64,000 bases of DNA from JAAYCO01 sp964632015 (GTDB taxonomy: Bacteria; Planctomycetota; Phycisphaerae; SM23-33), in contig CAZWAT010000001.1 of assembly GCA_964632015.1 (NCBI GenBank), positions 1 through 64,000 of the forward strand, given 5' to 3'. The translations under genes and the position numbers were made by a program. The first letter of the stretch is position 1. Every line of letters starts with the position of its first letter. The notes under the pieces are model-generated. The model was given only the letters and a program-made list of their open reading frames with translations, was not told the DNA's origin and did no database searches. Of the stretch, positions 36,108-44,301 are shown piece by piece.

Positions 36108-36449
36108 GTGAAACTAATCATTGCCTACATTCAACCCGAAAAGCTTAATGACGTTAAACAGTCACTTTACGCCGCCGAAGTATTCAGGCTATCCGTTACC
36201 AATGCCATGGGCTGCGGACAGCAGAAAGGCTACCAGGAGACATATCGCGGCGTGGACATAGAGGTAAATCTGCTCAAAAAGGTAAGAATCGAGATCGCCG
36301 TCAATGACGACTTTGTCACTCCCACCATCGACGCCATTATCAACGGCGCGAGGACGGGCAATATCGGAGACGGCAAGATCTTCGTGCTTCCCTTGGAGCA
36401 GTGCTTCCGAATCAGGACGGGCGACACTGGACCCCAGGCCGTCGGCTGA
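36108..36449 (+). CDS. glnK: PII-family nitrogen regulator
   Basis: 113 residues, normal for PII. T-loop with the modifiable Tyr in GYQETYRGVDIEVNLLKKVRIEIAV, and the C-terminal signature DAIINGARTGNIGDGKIFVLP. It binds ATP/ADP and 2-oxoglutarate and blocks Amt when nitrogen is plentiful. The GTG start has GGAG 9 nt upstream. Position directly after amt identifies it as the GlnK type. The first residues are slightly divergent (YIQPEKLNDVKQSLYAAEV). Confidence 0.95.
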   Translation: MKLIIAYIQPEKLNDVKQSLYAAEVFRLSVTNAMGCGQQKGYQETYRGVDIEVNLLKKVRIEIAVNDDFVTPTIDAIINGARTGNIGDGKIFVLPLEQCFRIRTGDTGPQAVG

Positions 36450-36493
36450 TGCGACAACAACTGAACCGACTGTATTTACAAGGACACGATCAC

Positions 36494-37462
36494 ATGCGTA
36501 TTAACAACAAGCTATCAGCAATCATGACAATTTTGACCATTGCGTCATTCGCCGGTGGACAGCAGGCTATGTCTCAGCCGACGGATCCCACCACACCAAC
36601 CTCTTCAGGACCACAATGGCAAAAGCCCTTTCCCCTGGGCTTTTCGCTGGAGTACACGCTGGTTAGCGACTTCGTCTGGCGAGGGATGAACCTGAGTGAA
36701 TATCCCGGCGAGGGCAGAGAAAAGCCCAATCACCAGCTCTGCGCAACAATGGAACTTGATACTACGGACATTCTAGGGGAAGGCACATATTTCGGCACGC
36801 TGGGTGGATCAGTGTGGTTCCAGTGGTATGCCGCCCAGCAAAGACTCACGCCATGGGCGGATACGAACCTGCAGGAAGTCGACTTCGGCGTAAGCTGGAC
36901 CTACGAAATCGACACGATCAACACATCAGTGGAGCTTGGTTGGCTGGCTTATCACTTTCCGCCTTATCGCAGGTCCGGCTCGCCAGAATCCGATGTAAGC
37001 TCGACATGCGAGGTCTACGCTAAAGTGAGCTTCGACGACAGCCTGATCTTTGGCAGGTCGCTGTTCAATCCATACATTGCCTACTACCACGACATGGACC
37101 TGGTGAAGGCAGGATGGTTTGAGTTGGGCGTAAGCCACGATTTTGAACTATCCCAACTGGGCATGAATGATATGCCGGTTCTCAAGGATATCACCATCAC
37201 TCCATCGGTTGTGCTGGGCATATCCCACAGGTTTTATGACAAGGGCGACGTCGGTAGCGCAAACTCAGTCGCTACAAGGCTTGGCAATTTGGAGTACGGG
37301 CTTGATATTACATACGACCTGTCCGGGGCGCTTGGCATGCCTCAAAAATACGGAACCCTCTCAATTGGAGGGTTTATTAACTTTTCACAGGCGTTTCACA
37401 ACACCAGCCCAGACATCAACGATGTGCTGTATGGAGGCATGACATTGGGTTATTCCTGGTAG
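36494..37462 (+). CDS. Outer-membrane beta-barrel protein (TorF-like porin), copy 1
   Basis: 322 residues. Signal peptide (MRINNKLSAIMTILTIASFAGG...), then alternating amphipathic strands ending in an aromatic C-terminus (MTLGYSW), the mark of a beta barrel. The motif LVSDFVWRGMNLSEYPGEGRE is TorF-like. It starts 44 bp after glnK with AAGGA upstream and ends at a strong terminator, so it belongs to the sigma-54 amt-glnK transcript. Possible role: outer-membrane passage of ammonium or small amines; inference from context only. Confidence 0.8.
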   Translation: MRINNKLSAIMTILTIASFAGGQQAMSQPTDPTTPTSSGPQWQKPFPLGFSLEYTLVSDFVWRGMNLSEYPGEGREKPNHQLCATMELDTTDILGEGTYFGTLGGSVWFQWYAAQQRLTPWADTNLQEVDFGVSWTYEIDTINTSVELGWLAYHFPPYRRSGSPESDVSSTCEVYAKVSFDDSLIFGRSLFNPYIAYYHDMDLVKAGWFELGVSHDFELSQLGMNDMPVLKDITITPSVVLGISHRFYDKGDVGSANSVATRLGNLEYGLDITYDLSGALGMPQKYGTLSIGGFINFSQAFHNTSPDINDVLYGGMTLGYSW

Positions 37463-37481
37463 CGTTGCACGTATTCTTCCC

Positions 37482-37519
37482 GCCGTCGGCTTGAGTCGTC
37501 AGGCCGGCGGCTTTTTTTT
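37482..37519 (+). terminator. Rho-independent terminator of the amt operon
   Basis: GCCGTCGGC (37482-37490) pairs with GCCGGCGGC (37503-37511, one G-T pair), 12-nt loop, followed by eight T. Confidence 0.9.
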
Positions 37520-37587
37520 GCTCCGTTTTCCGCTGCCCCCGTCAGGTATTTCAGAGATGGAGCAAAATAAAAAAAAACATACCCGAT

Positions 37588-37617
37588 TTGGTTTCGTCTT
37601 CTCAGCCTGCCTATAAA
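37588..37617 (+). promoter_or_regulatory. Promoter of porin copy 2
   Basis: TTGGTT (37588-37593), 18-bp spacer, TATAAA (37612-37617). The predicted start near 37624 leaves a 100-nt leader containing a small GCCGC/GCGGC hairpin. Confidence 0.5.
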
Positions 37618-37723
37618 TGGCGTGAGTCAAATCCCTGTGTATGACGTGGGGGGGATTGATCAGCCGCACATGAGCGGCAGTAGAAGGACGAATAGAATGG
37701 ACTTCATAGAAGGAGATTCAGGC

Positions 37724-38899
37724 ATGAATGTTCGAAAAGGGCTATGGTTGAACGCAACGGTCGTTCTGGTAATGGTTGTGGCAAGCAGCACGGGGTCGCT
37801 GCTTGCTCAGCAGCGGGTGGATACCGCTGATCGACCCGGCGCATGCCCCCCTGCTCCGGCAGCGAGGTCCGGGGACAGCCAGATTATTGGTGATCCCGCC
37901 GCTTGTCCCCCGGGAGTGGTGGCGGAAGGCGAGTCCCGTGATACACGGGGTCGCGATGATGTTTTTCGGTTCGATCGTTATGATCGTGGCGACGACGCCG
38001 CTACCGAGGTGGCTGCCGACATATGGGCGGTTCACAATGGCGCCATGCCCAAAGTCAAGGCCCCAAGGGCGGAGCGTTCCCATCCCGACAAGCCCATTCC
38101 GCTGAGTTTCATAGTGAGTTACGGTGTTGCCACCGACCACGTCTGGCGAGGCATTAACTGGAGTGAATATCCAGGCGAGGGAAGGGAACGATGCAACCAG
38201 CAGGCCGGTGCGGGTATCGAGTTTGACACCGGGGCATTCGGTGTCTTCGGCGGTTCCGTGTGGTTTGATTGGTTCCACGGTACAGAACAACTTGCAGGAA
38301 GAAGCATAGGTGTTCCCCTTGAGAGCAACTACACCGCGTATTGGCGGTATCCTATTCGTGCTATCAGCACCGACATCGAGGTGGGCTGGAGTTACATCCG
38401 CTTCAACGCGTTCCGCGAAACAAGCCAGGAACTTTACGCCCGCATCCAGTTCGATGACAGCGGTCTGTGGGGAACGCAAAGCGCCTTCCTTAATCCTTAT
38501 GTCTTCTATGCTATTGAATACCACCATACCGACTGGACGTCCTGGCTGGAGTTGGGTGTCCAACCACGCTGGGTAATGGCCGATGTCCCGGCGCTGCGTG
38601 AGGTACCGGTAGTGCGGGACTTCTGGATCTCACCGCACCTGTCAGTCTCTTGGGATTGCGACTATGTTGGAAACATGATTACCGTAAATCCCAATGTTAC
38701 CGATTCAGGGCCTACCAACCGATGCGCAAACGCCGTCGCCGGAGTGGAGCTTGGATATGACCTCGGGCATGCGTTCAACGTGCCTGCCAGGTACGGCTCG
38801 ATCGTTATCATAGGCTTTATCGACTACTCGTACGCGTTAGGATCCGAAGAGCTCAGCGACGAGCTGTGGGGTGGAGTCAAGCTGGCATACCTGTGGTAA
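37724..38899 (+). CDS. Outer-membrane beta-barrel protein (TorF-like porin), copy 2
   Basis: 391 residues. Signal peptide (LWLNATVVLVMVVASSTGSLLAQQ), then a 100-residue Pro/Asp/Arg-rich linker absent from copy 1, then the same barrel with VATDHVWRGINWSEYPGEGRE and a C-terminal aromatic end (LAYLW). AAGGAG lies 8 nt before the ATG at 37724. It has its own promoter behind the terminator of copy 1, so the paralogues can be expressed separately. The pair arose by tandem duplication, old enough for clear divergence. Confidence 0.8.
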   Translation: MNVRKGLWLNATVVLVMVVASSTGSLLAQQRVDTADRPGACPPAPAARSGDSQIIGDPAACPPGVVAEGESRDTRGRDDVFRFDRYDRGDDAATEVAADIWAVHNGAMPKVKAPRAERSHPDKPIPLSFIVSYGVATDHVWRGINWSEYPGEGRERCNQQAGAGIEFDTGAFGVFGGSVWFDWFHGTEQLAGRSIGVPLESNYTAYWRYPIRAISTDIEVGWSYIRFNAFRETSQELYARIQFDDSGLWGTQSAFLNPYVFYAIEYHHTDWTSWLELGVQPRWVMADVPALREVPVVRDFWISPHLSVSWDCDYVGNMITVNPNVTDSGPTNRCANAVAGVELGYDLGHAFNVPARYGSIVIIGFIDYSYALGSEELSDELWGGVKLAYLW

Positions 38900-38943
38900 A
38901 GATGATGTAGAATCACCTTCCGCATGACTGCGCGGAAACAGAA

Positions 38944-38982
38944 GCACGGCTTGGGTCGCTGCGGGAGTGGCCTGGGCCGTGC
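38944..38982 (+). terminator. Terminator-like hairpin after porin copy 2
   Basis: GCACGGC (38944-38950) pairs with GCCGTGC (38976-38982), followed by a short, weak T tract (ATCTTTATT). Confidence 0.5.
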
Positions 38983-39125
38983 ATCTTTATTAAGATTAGT
39001 TGCACAATTTTGTAATCTTCATGGAACTTTATTCACAAATATGTAGCATTCCTCTGAACGCCCGCCCCCTCTTCATATTTGCATAACTCGGTCATATACC
39101 ACCACTTAGGCAGATCCTTTTATTT

Positions 39126-39141
39126 TGGCATGGCGTATGCT
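39126..39141 (+). promoter_or_regulatory. Possible second sigma-54 promoter
   Basis: TGGCATG-GCGT-ATGCT keeps the -24 GG and -12 GC with 10-bp spacing and differs from consensus at two positions. It would start a transcript near 39152, 300 nt before the next annotated gene. Confidence 0.45.
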
Positions 39142-39264
39142 TATCAATTGGTTGCACTTGTGATTTGACAGGACATCGGGCCTGCCCGGAGGGCTGAGAG
39201 TGTCGGCCTTCCGGCCTGGCTGGCGATCCGCTGCCTGGGCGGACGCTGGATGTTCTTTTTCCCA

Positions 39265-39293
39265 CCCGACCGGTGTTCACAGCGCCGGTCGGG
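39265..39293 (+). other. Perfect 9-bp hairpin in the leader
   Basis: CCCGACCGG (39265-39273) and CCGGTCGGG (39285-39293) with an 11-nt loop, no T-tract after it. It could be an RNA processing or attenuation element. Confidence 0.4.
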
Positions 39294-39453
39294 ACATATT
39301 CATCATCTCAAAAACAGGACGATATGCAAAGATTCCGGGACGATTCCATAATCCTGGCGATTATTTGAGGTACAGGCGTCTCGTGTGCATATCATTCGCT
39401 TGACTTCATGTCGAGCCAATAGCTACTTTGCAGTTGAAATTCAGGAGCCTACC

Positions 39454-40635
39454 GTGAAAGAACGAAAACTGCGTATCGGGATGATCGGAGCCGGGGGAAT
39501 CAGTGGAACTCACTGCCAGGGCTGGACCAAACTGGACGATTGCGAGCTCGTGGCGATTACGGATATCAATCCCTCGGCATCGGCGCACAGGGCACAGGAG
39601 TTCAGCATACCTTCCGTCGAGGCGAGCGCCGAAAAGCTCATCGCCCGCAAGGACATCGACGCGGTGGACATAGTTGTTCCCAACCACTATCACCGGACTT
39701 ATGCAATCGCCGCCATGAATTCAGGAAAGCACGTCCTGTGCGAAAAGCCTCTGGCACTGACCTGCAAGGACGTACTCGCGATGATCGCTGCCGGCGAGAA
39801 GAACCGCGTAAAACTCATGGCTGCCCAACATATGCGATACCAGGATGACACCTTGGCGATGAAAGACTACATCACAAACAATCCACCTGGCGACATCTAT
39901 TACGCAAGGGCTTGGTACAACAGGCGGCGACAGTTACCCTGCCGGGCCGGTTTCATGTATATGAAGAACTCCGGCGGAGGCTGTTGCATCGATGTCGGTG
40001 TGCACATTCTGGATACCGCGATGTATTTGATGGACAATTTCGAACCCGTCAGCGTGAGCGGAATTTCCCTTTTGAAGCTTGCTCGCAGATCCGACGCATG
40101 GAGCGAATGGGGCACCATCGACAAACAGAATATCGACGTTGAAGATTTCGCCGCAGGCATGGTTCGCTTTGCCAATGGGGCCGCTCTGTCGCTGGAATGC
40201 AGCTTCATGCTTAATCAGAAGTCCCGCGCTACACACAAGATCGACCTGTTCGGAACAGAGGCGGGCATAAGCTGGCCCGAGTGCGAAATTTATTCGTCGA
40301 TGAACAACCGGTTCGTTGATACCAGAATTGAATATTTGACCGGTTACCCGGCCCACCACGCGGTGATACGTGCTTTTGCCGAGGCGGTCATGGGCAATAC
40401 CGACGTTCCCGTTCCACCGCACCAGTCGCTTAAGGTTATCGCGATACTCGAGGGTCTGTACAAGAGCCAGAAGACCGGCAAAGAGGTTTCTCTGGCCAAG
40501 CGAGACAAGCCCGTCCGCAAGGGCAAGCACATTACGGTCTCGCCCGCCAGACCCGCCGCCGGCAACATCGCGCTACGCGTTTCGCCACCCAGGGCGCGAC
40601 AGGACAGGACGCGAAACCGCCCATCCGCCGGGTAA
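39454..40635 (+). CDS. Gfo/Idh/MocA-family oxidoreductase
   Basis: 393 residues. Rossmann motif IGMIGAGGISGTHCQGW at the N-terminus, EKPLALT signature near residue 95, and the C-terminal domain with GGGCCIDVGVHILDTAMYLM carrying the conserved Asp and His of the active site. The last 45 residues are basic, Pro- and Arg-rich and look disordered. The GTG at 39454 has AGGAG 6 nt upstream; the longer frame from 39385 is rejected. Substrate unknown (sugar or cyclitol). Confidence 0.9.
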   Translation: MKERKLRIGMIGAGGISGTHCQGWTKLDDCELVAITDINPSASAHRAQEFSIPSVEASAEKLIARKDIDAVDIVVPNHYHRTYAIAAMNSGKHVLCEKPLALTCKDVLAMIAAGEKNRVKLMAAQHMRYQDDTLAMKDYITNNPPGDIYYARAWYNRRRQLPCRAGFMYMKNSGGGCCIDVGVHILDTAMYLMDNFEPVSVSGISLLKLARRSDAWSEWGTIDKQNIDVEDFAAGMVRFANGAALSLECSFMLNQKSRATHKIDLFGTEAGISWPECEIYSSMNNRFVDTRIEYLTGYPAHHAVIRAFAEAVMGNTDVPVPPHQSLKVIAILEGLYKSQKTGKEVSLAKRDKPVRKGKHITVSPARPAAGNIALRVSPPRARQDRTRNRPSAG

Positions 40636-40776
40636 TTCAACAACGGCATCAGCACATACTGGTGCTATCATTCTCAAGGCGATGATCAGTCACGTCTGAC
40701 ATATATCCGTGCGCACGCATAATTGGTTGTGGGATGTTGATTGCACAACTGCCATAAAAAACCGGATATCCCTGCA

Positions 40777-40782
40777 TATAAT
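40777..40782 (+). promoter_or_regulatory. -10 box of the DUF378 gene
   Basis: Perfect TATAAT 80 bp before the ATG; the -35 is poor. The leader would include a small hairpin (AGTGC...GCACT near 40817-40833). Confidence 0.35.
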
Positions 40783-40862
40783 TTAGTGAAAGACAAGGGG
40801 ACCGCCGGTAGGGAGTGCGAGCGTGAGCACTGAGCCCCTTTAACCAAGCAGGGAGAAGTAAA

Positions 40863-41117
40863 ATGGAAAGTCGACTGAAAACATTGGACTTGGTCGCCTT
40901 GATTCTGGTGATCATAGGCGGCATCAACTGGCTGCTGGTAGGCCTGTTTACGTTTGACGTGGTGGCGGCCATCTTTGGAAGTATGGCGGCAATAACCCGC
41001 GCTATCTATGTTCTTGTCGGTATAGCTGCGATCTACGTTGCCGCACGGTCGCCATATCTTGCCCATTATCGGGAGAAAGGACGCGTTCGTGGAACGCCAC
41101 CGCATCCCGCTACTTAG
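40863..41117 (+). CDS. DUF378 small membrane protein
   Basis: 84 residues, two transmembrane helices. LDLVALILVIIGGINWLLVGLFTFDVVAAIFG is the DUF378 (YuzA) signature, and the second helix is IYVLVGIAAIYVAA. Function unknown. GGGAG lies 8 nt before the ATG, and a strong terminator follows, so it is a single-gene unit. The cytoplasmic tail is basic and Pro-rich. Confidence 0.85.
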   Translation: MESRLKTLDLVALILVIIGGINWLLVGLFTFDVVAAIFGSMAAITRAIYVLVGIAAIYVAARSPYLAHYREKGRVRGTPPHPAT

Positions 41118-41143
41118 CGACTTGCGGTGAGCCGCGCAGATAG

Positions 41144-41188
41144 CGGAACCGGGGCACAGGGGGGGCTGCCCAGGTTCCGTTTTTTTTT
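41144..41188 (+). terminator. Rho-independent terminator of the DUF378 gene
   Basis: CGGAACC (41144-41150) pairs with GGTTCCG (41173-41179), with an inner GGGCA/TGCCC stem, followed by nine T. Confidence 0.92.
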
Positions 41189-41244
41189 CATCTTCTTGCA
41201 CTTGTAACCTGTTGAACTTAAGCTCTTTGCCAAGGAGTACACCT

Positions 41245-42282
41245 ATGAGCAAATGGTTTTCCTTGGTCGGGCTTCACATCCTTGTTTTTTCATTTGCCGG
41301 CTGCAACCGCGGCAACGATGAGGCAATGTCACTGGCGGTTGACAGATTCAAGCTCAGCATGTCCGGGCCGAACTATGCCGCCGCGAGATCAACCAGTGAC
41401 TCGGTGACAGACACGCCCGAGGCGGATTCACAACTGAAGATGCTCAGTGAAAGCCTCGGCGAATCAGAGACAGATAAACAGGTGGATTACTGCCCCACCA
41501 TCGACGGAGAGCTTGTCTCAAAAGACGACCTGAAACATCCGTCGCAAATTCACTGGAGCCGTCGTCATGGGCCTGCGTATCCCGGCGAGATCTGGCCAAC
41601 CTTCGAGGTATGGGCAAAAGAACTGCCGGCAACGATATGGGACGACACCGTCGCCACCGCCAAGAATCGCCTGGCGCTTCTTGGGTTCGCCGCCGCAGGC
41701 GCCACAGGCATAGCCATAAACGCCTCCGGTGCTGATGATCGCGTAGCCGATCACTACACCAAGCACGGGACTCAACTCAACACCTTCTGGGATATGGTCG
41801 GTGACGTGGGCGGAAACCCTGGGCTTCATTTCGCCGTCGCCGGCGCCATGTACTTCACCGCGCTGGCAAGAGAAGACAGCGTCGAATACGAACGCGCGAC
41901 AACGATGATCAACGCGCTGGCGATCAACGGTGCAGTGACATTGGCTCTGAAGGGAATCGTCCGCACCAGAAGCCCCAATGGAGATCCGTATGGCTGGCCC
42001 AGCGGTCATACCTCCAGCGCTTTTACCTTCGCCACCGTCGCATATGAGCAGTACGGACCATGGGTCGGGGTACCACTGTTAGCACTTGCCACATATGTGG
42101 GCTACGAGAGGATAGACGCCCGAAACCACGATTTTTCCGACGTCATCAGCGGGGCCATTCTTGGCATCGCGATAGGTCATGCAGTTTCCCAAAACCACAT
42201 GCCGCGAATCGCCGGGTTCGACATGATACCGTACGCCTCGCCGAACGGAACAGTGGGCATAGTATTCTCGAAACAGTGGTGA
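41245..42282 (+). CDS. PAP2-superfamily phosphatase lipoprotein
   Basis: 345 residues. Lipoprotein signal with the lipobox FSFAGC (Cys about residue 20). An Asp/Glu/Ser-rich linker to about 120 precedes the PAP2 domain: LKGIVRTRSPNG (a variant of KX6RP with the Arg one place earlier), WPSGHTSSAF (PSGH) and YERIDARNHDFSDVISG (RX5HX3D). It would remove phosphate from a lipid or undecaprenyl-type phosphate in the periplasm. AAGGAG is 7 nt upstream of the ATG at 41245. It converges on the acyltransferase gene with a 9-bp gap. Confidence 0.88.
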   Translation: MSKWFSLVGLHILVFSFAGCNRGNDEAMSLAVDRFKLSMSGPNYAAARSTSDSVTDTPEADSQLKMLSESLGESETDKQVDYCPTIDGELVSKDDLKHPSQIHWSRRHGPAYPGEIWPTFEVWAKELPATIWDDTVATAKNRLALLGFAAAGATGIAINASGADDRVADHYTKHGTQLNTFWDMVGDVGGNPGLHFAVAGAMYFTALAREDSVEYERATTMINALAINGAVTLALKGIVRTRSPNGDPYGWPSGHTSSAFTFATVAYEQYGPWVGVPLLALATYVGYERIDARNHDFSDVISGAILGIAIGHAVSQNHMPRIAGFDMIPYASPNGTVGIVFSKQW

Positions 42283-42291
42283 CATCGCCCC

Positions 42292-43227
42292 TCAGGCGAT
42301 TCCATTTGGCGCGGGCGGTTCGTTCTTAGGGCGATGCTTCCACCTGCGGTGAGCCCAGAGATACTGGGCTGGGTCCTGACGAATTACATCTTCCAATGCG
42401 CTCGTATACTCCTGTGTGATCCACAGGACCGGGTCGTCAGCATCCCGCCATTCATCGGGCCTGATGATTCGCGTCACTCCGACCTCGAACGCCTGCTTGT
42501 CTTCGATCCTCCTGCCGTACCCTACGACCACCGGCGCATCATAATTGATCGCCATCAACGCAATAATCTTGAAGGTACTGGCCTTCCTGCCAAAAAAGTC
42601 CACAAAAACCCCTCGCCGTCCAGCATCCTGGTCGGCAATGAAACTGACCGCTCCACGCTGGGCAAGCAGGTCGGGAACCACCACCGAGGCACCCTTCTTA
42701 TCCAGAATTCGCTGGCCTGTCTTCTCTCGCACGCCGATGACGTAACGATCGATGTAGGGGTTGTCAAGCCGCCTGGCAACCGAGACGGTGGGAAATCCCA
42801 GAAGCGCCATGAAATACCCCGCCACTTCCCAATTCCCGTAATGTCCGGTGATGAATATCAACGGACTCGTGCTTTCTAGCAGCATCTTCAGCGGCTCGCC
42901 CAGGTTTTTGAGGCGAAAATGTTTTCGCCACGTCTGGACCCTCAGAATCTTTGGCGTATAGACAAATTCGATTCCAAGATAAACCAGGCTACGAAGCGAC
43001 GCACGGGCGACGCTGGCTACTCGTCGTTCACTCCACTGCGGAAAGCTCCGGCGAACATGCTCCATCGCCCGAATGCGATGACGCCTGTCGAAACGCCACA
43101 TCAGGTTTCCAATGACCTTGCCCAGACGGTAATTCGCCTGGATGCTGAACATGTGCACAAACATGATGAACAGCCTCATCGCGAGGTACTGCGCGTAGTC
43201 CACGTATTTGTTTCTGGGCTTGGCCAT
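42292..43227 (-). CDS. LpxL/HtrB-type lipid A acyltransferase
   Basis: 311 residues. One N-terminal membrane helix (LAMRLFIMFVHMFSI), then the LPLAT domain with the catalytic HX4E motif as GHYGNWE (about residue 128), the FIADQDAGRRGVFVDFFGR substrate-binding segment and YLWAHRRWKHRP near the C-terminus, which matches the LpxL family ending. It adds a secondary acyl chain to lipid A or a related lipid at the inner face. This supports an LPS-containing outer membrane, together with the heptosyltransferase at 2240. Confidence 0.92.
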   Translation of the reverse strand: MAKPRNKYVDYAQYLAMRLFIMFVHMFSIQANYRLGKVIGNLMWRFDRRHRIRAMEHVRRSFPQWSERRVASVARASLRSLVYLGIEFVYTPKILRVQTWRKHFRLKNLGEPLKMLLESTSPLIFITGHYGNWEVAGYFMALLGFPTVSVARRLDNPYIDRYVIGVREKTGQRILDKKGASVVVPDLLAQRGAVSFIADQDAGRRGVFVDFFGRKASTFKIIALMAINYDAPVVVGYGRRIEDKQAFEVGVTRIIRPDEWRDADDPVLWITQEYTSALEDVIRQDPAQYLWAHRRWKHRPKNEPPAPNGIA

Positions 43228-43235
43228 GGTTGAGG

Positions 43236-43264
43236 TGTATAGCCCAACAAAGCCCTGTTTGCAA
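43236..43264 (-). promoter_or_regulatory. Promoter of the acyltransferase gene
   Basis: TTGCAA (43259-43264), 17-bp spacer, TATACA (43236-43241) on the minus strand. The predicted start is 2 nt before the ATG at 43227. The -35 is shared with the opposite promoter. Confidence 0.55.
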
Positions 43265-43286
43265 GCGGGGCTTGTGCTGGTAAACT
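43259..43286 (+). promoter_or_regulatory. Promoter of the YhaM-like gene
   Basis: TTGCAA (43259-43264), 16-bp spacer, TAAACT (43281-43286). The predicted +1 is the A of the ATG at 43293. Confidence 0.5.
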
Positions 43287-43292
43287 ATCGGC

Positions 43293-44276
43293 ATGAGAAC
43301 AGCAAGACGATTCATCAACACGCTCAGGCCTGGTGAGGCAATCGAAGAGGTCTTTCTTGTCAGGGATAAGGATCTTCGCACAACTAAGACCGGTGATCTG
43401 TACATTACGTGTTCACTGGTGGATCGTAGCGGCCACCTTCCCGCGAGGATGTGGCAGGCGAGTCAGACCATATTCAACGCGATAGAAACCAATGGTTTTC
43501 TTCAAGTCAAGGGGCGCACAGAAGATTACCGCGGCACGCTTCAGTTTGTGATAGACTCGTGCAGGCCTTGCAAACAGGAGAAAGTCGACCTGGCCGATTT
43601 TCTGCCCGTCAGCGAGCAGGACATTGAGCAGATGTGGGGCGAGTTGATCGAGATCATGCGGTCGGTAAAGGACGAGTGGCTGCGAAGGCTAATCAAGAAA
43701 TTCCTGGAAGATCACGACCTTGTCGCCGCCTACAAGAGATCCCCCGCCGCCACGGCCATGCATCATAATTTCGTAGGTGGGCTGCTCGAACACACGCTCA
43801 ACATCGCCAAGGCGGCAGAGGCTTTACTGCCCCTTTATCCCAAGGTCAATGCGGACCTGGTGCTGACGGGCATTTTTATGCATGACATCGGAAAGACCGC
43901 CGAGCTTTCATCCGGCACGAGCATCCAATACACTGACCAGGGCCAGTTGATCGGGCACATCACGCTTGCGACACTGTGGATCGAACAGAAGGCATCAGAG
44001 CTTGCACAGCAGTATGGAGAACCTTTCCCCAGAAGGACGCTCGACCTGGTTGAGCATATTGTCCTGTCGCACCACGGTTCTTTGGAGTACGGTTCGCCTA
44101 AGCTTCCGGCGATACCCGAAGCCTTCATGATTCACTATCTCGATAACCTCGACGCCAAGATGTTCATGACGACACAGCAGATCGAGAACGATCCGGATGA
44201 ATCGTCTGACTTCACGCCGTATCAGCGGGAGTTGCAGGTTCGGCTGTACAAGAAATCACGCGAGCTCAAGCAGTAG
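43293..44276 (+). CDS. YhaM-like 3'-5' exoribonuclease (OB fold plus HD domain)
   Basis: 327 residues. N-terminal OB-fold (about 15-95, FLVRDKDLRTTKTGDLYITCSLVDRSG ... VKGRTEDYRGTLQFVI), a helical linker, then an HD phosphohydrolase domain (about 150-310) with HHNFVGGLLEHT, FMHDIGKTAEL and VLSHHGSLEYG. This is the architecture of Bacillus YhaM, a metal-dependent exonuclease. Other HD functions cannot be excluded. Confidence 0.88.
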   Translation: MRTARRFINTLRPGEAIEEVFLVRDKDLRTTKTGDLYITCSLVDRSGHLPARMWQASQTIFNAIETNGFLQVKGRTEDYRGTLQFVIDSCRPCKQEKVDLADFLPVSEQDIEQMWGELIEIMRSVKDEWLRRLIKKFLEDHDLVAAYKRSPAATAMHHNFVGGLLEHTLNIAKAAEALLPLYPKVNADLVLTGIFMHDIGKTAELSSGTSIQYTDQGQLIGHITLATLWIEQKASELAQQYGEPFPRRTLDLVEHIVLSHHGSLEYGSPKLPAIPEAFMIHYLDNLDAKMFMTTQQIENDPDESSDFTPYQRELQVRLYKKSRELKQ

Positions 44277-44301
44277 GTCAACAGCCTCGCGGTCATTCGC
44301 C

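Larger units (their letters stand above)
38900..39453. other. 554-bp non-coding region with sigma-54-like site and structured leader
   Basis: In order: terminator-like hairpin of porin copy 2 (38944-38982); AT-rich spacer; sigma-54-like site (39126-39141); GC-rich segment with GGAGG 7 nt before a GTG at 39200 opening a 67-codon frame; 9-bp perfect hairpin (39265-39293); then the ribosome-binding site of the Gfo/Idh gene (AGGAG near 39443). No known riboswitch is recognised. Confidence 0.5.

Noticed and set aside
39180..39230. CTGAGAG motif suggesting a TPP riboswitch
   Set aside because: The partner motifs (the ACCTGAT and GGATAATGCCAG parts) are missing and the downstream gene is not a thiamin gene.
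42284..42300. ATCGCC/GGCGAT hairpin between the PAP2 and acyltransferase genes
   Set aside because: Only 6 bp, overlaps the acyltransferase coding end and has no T-tract on either side.
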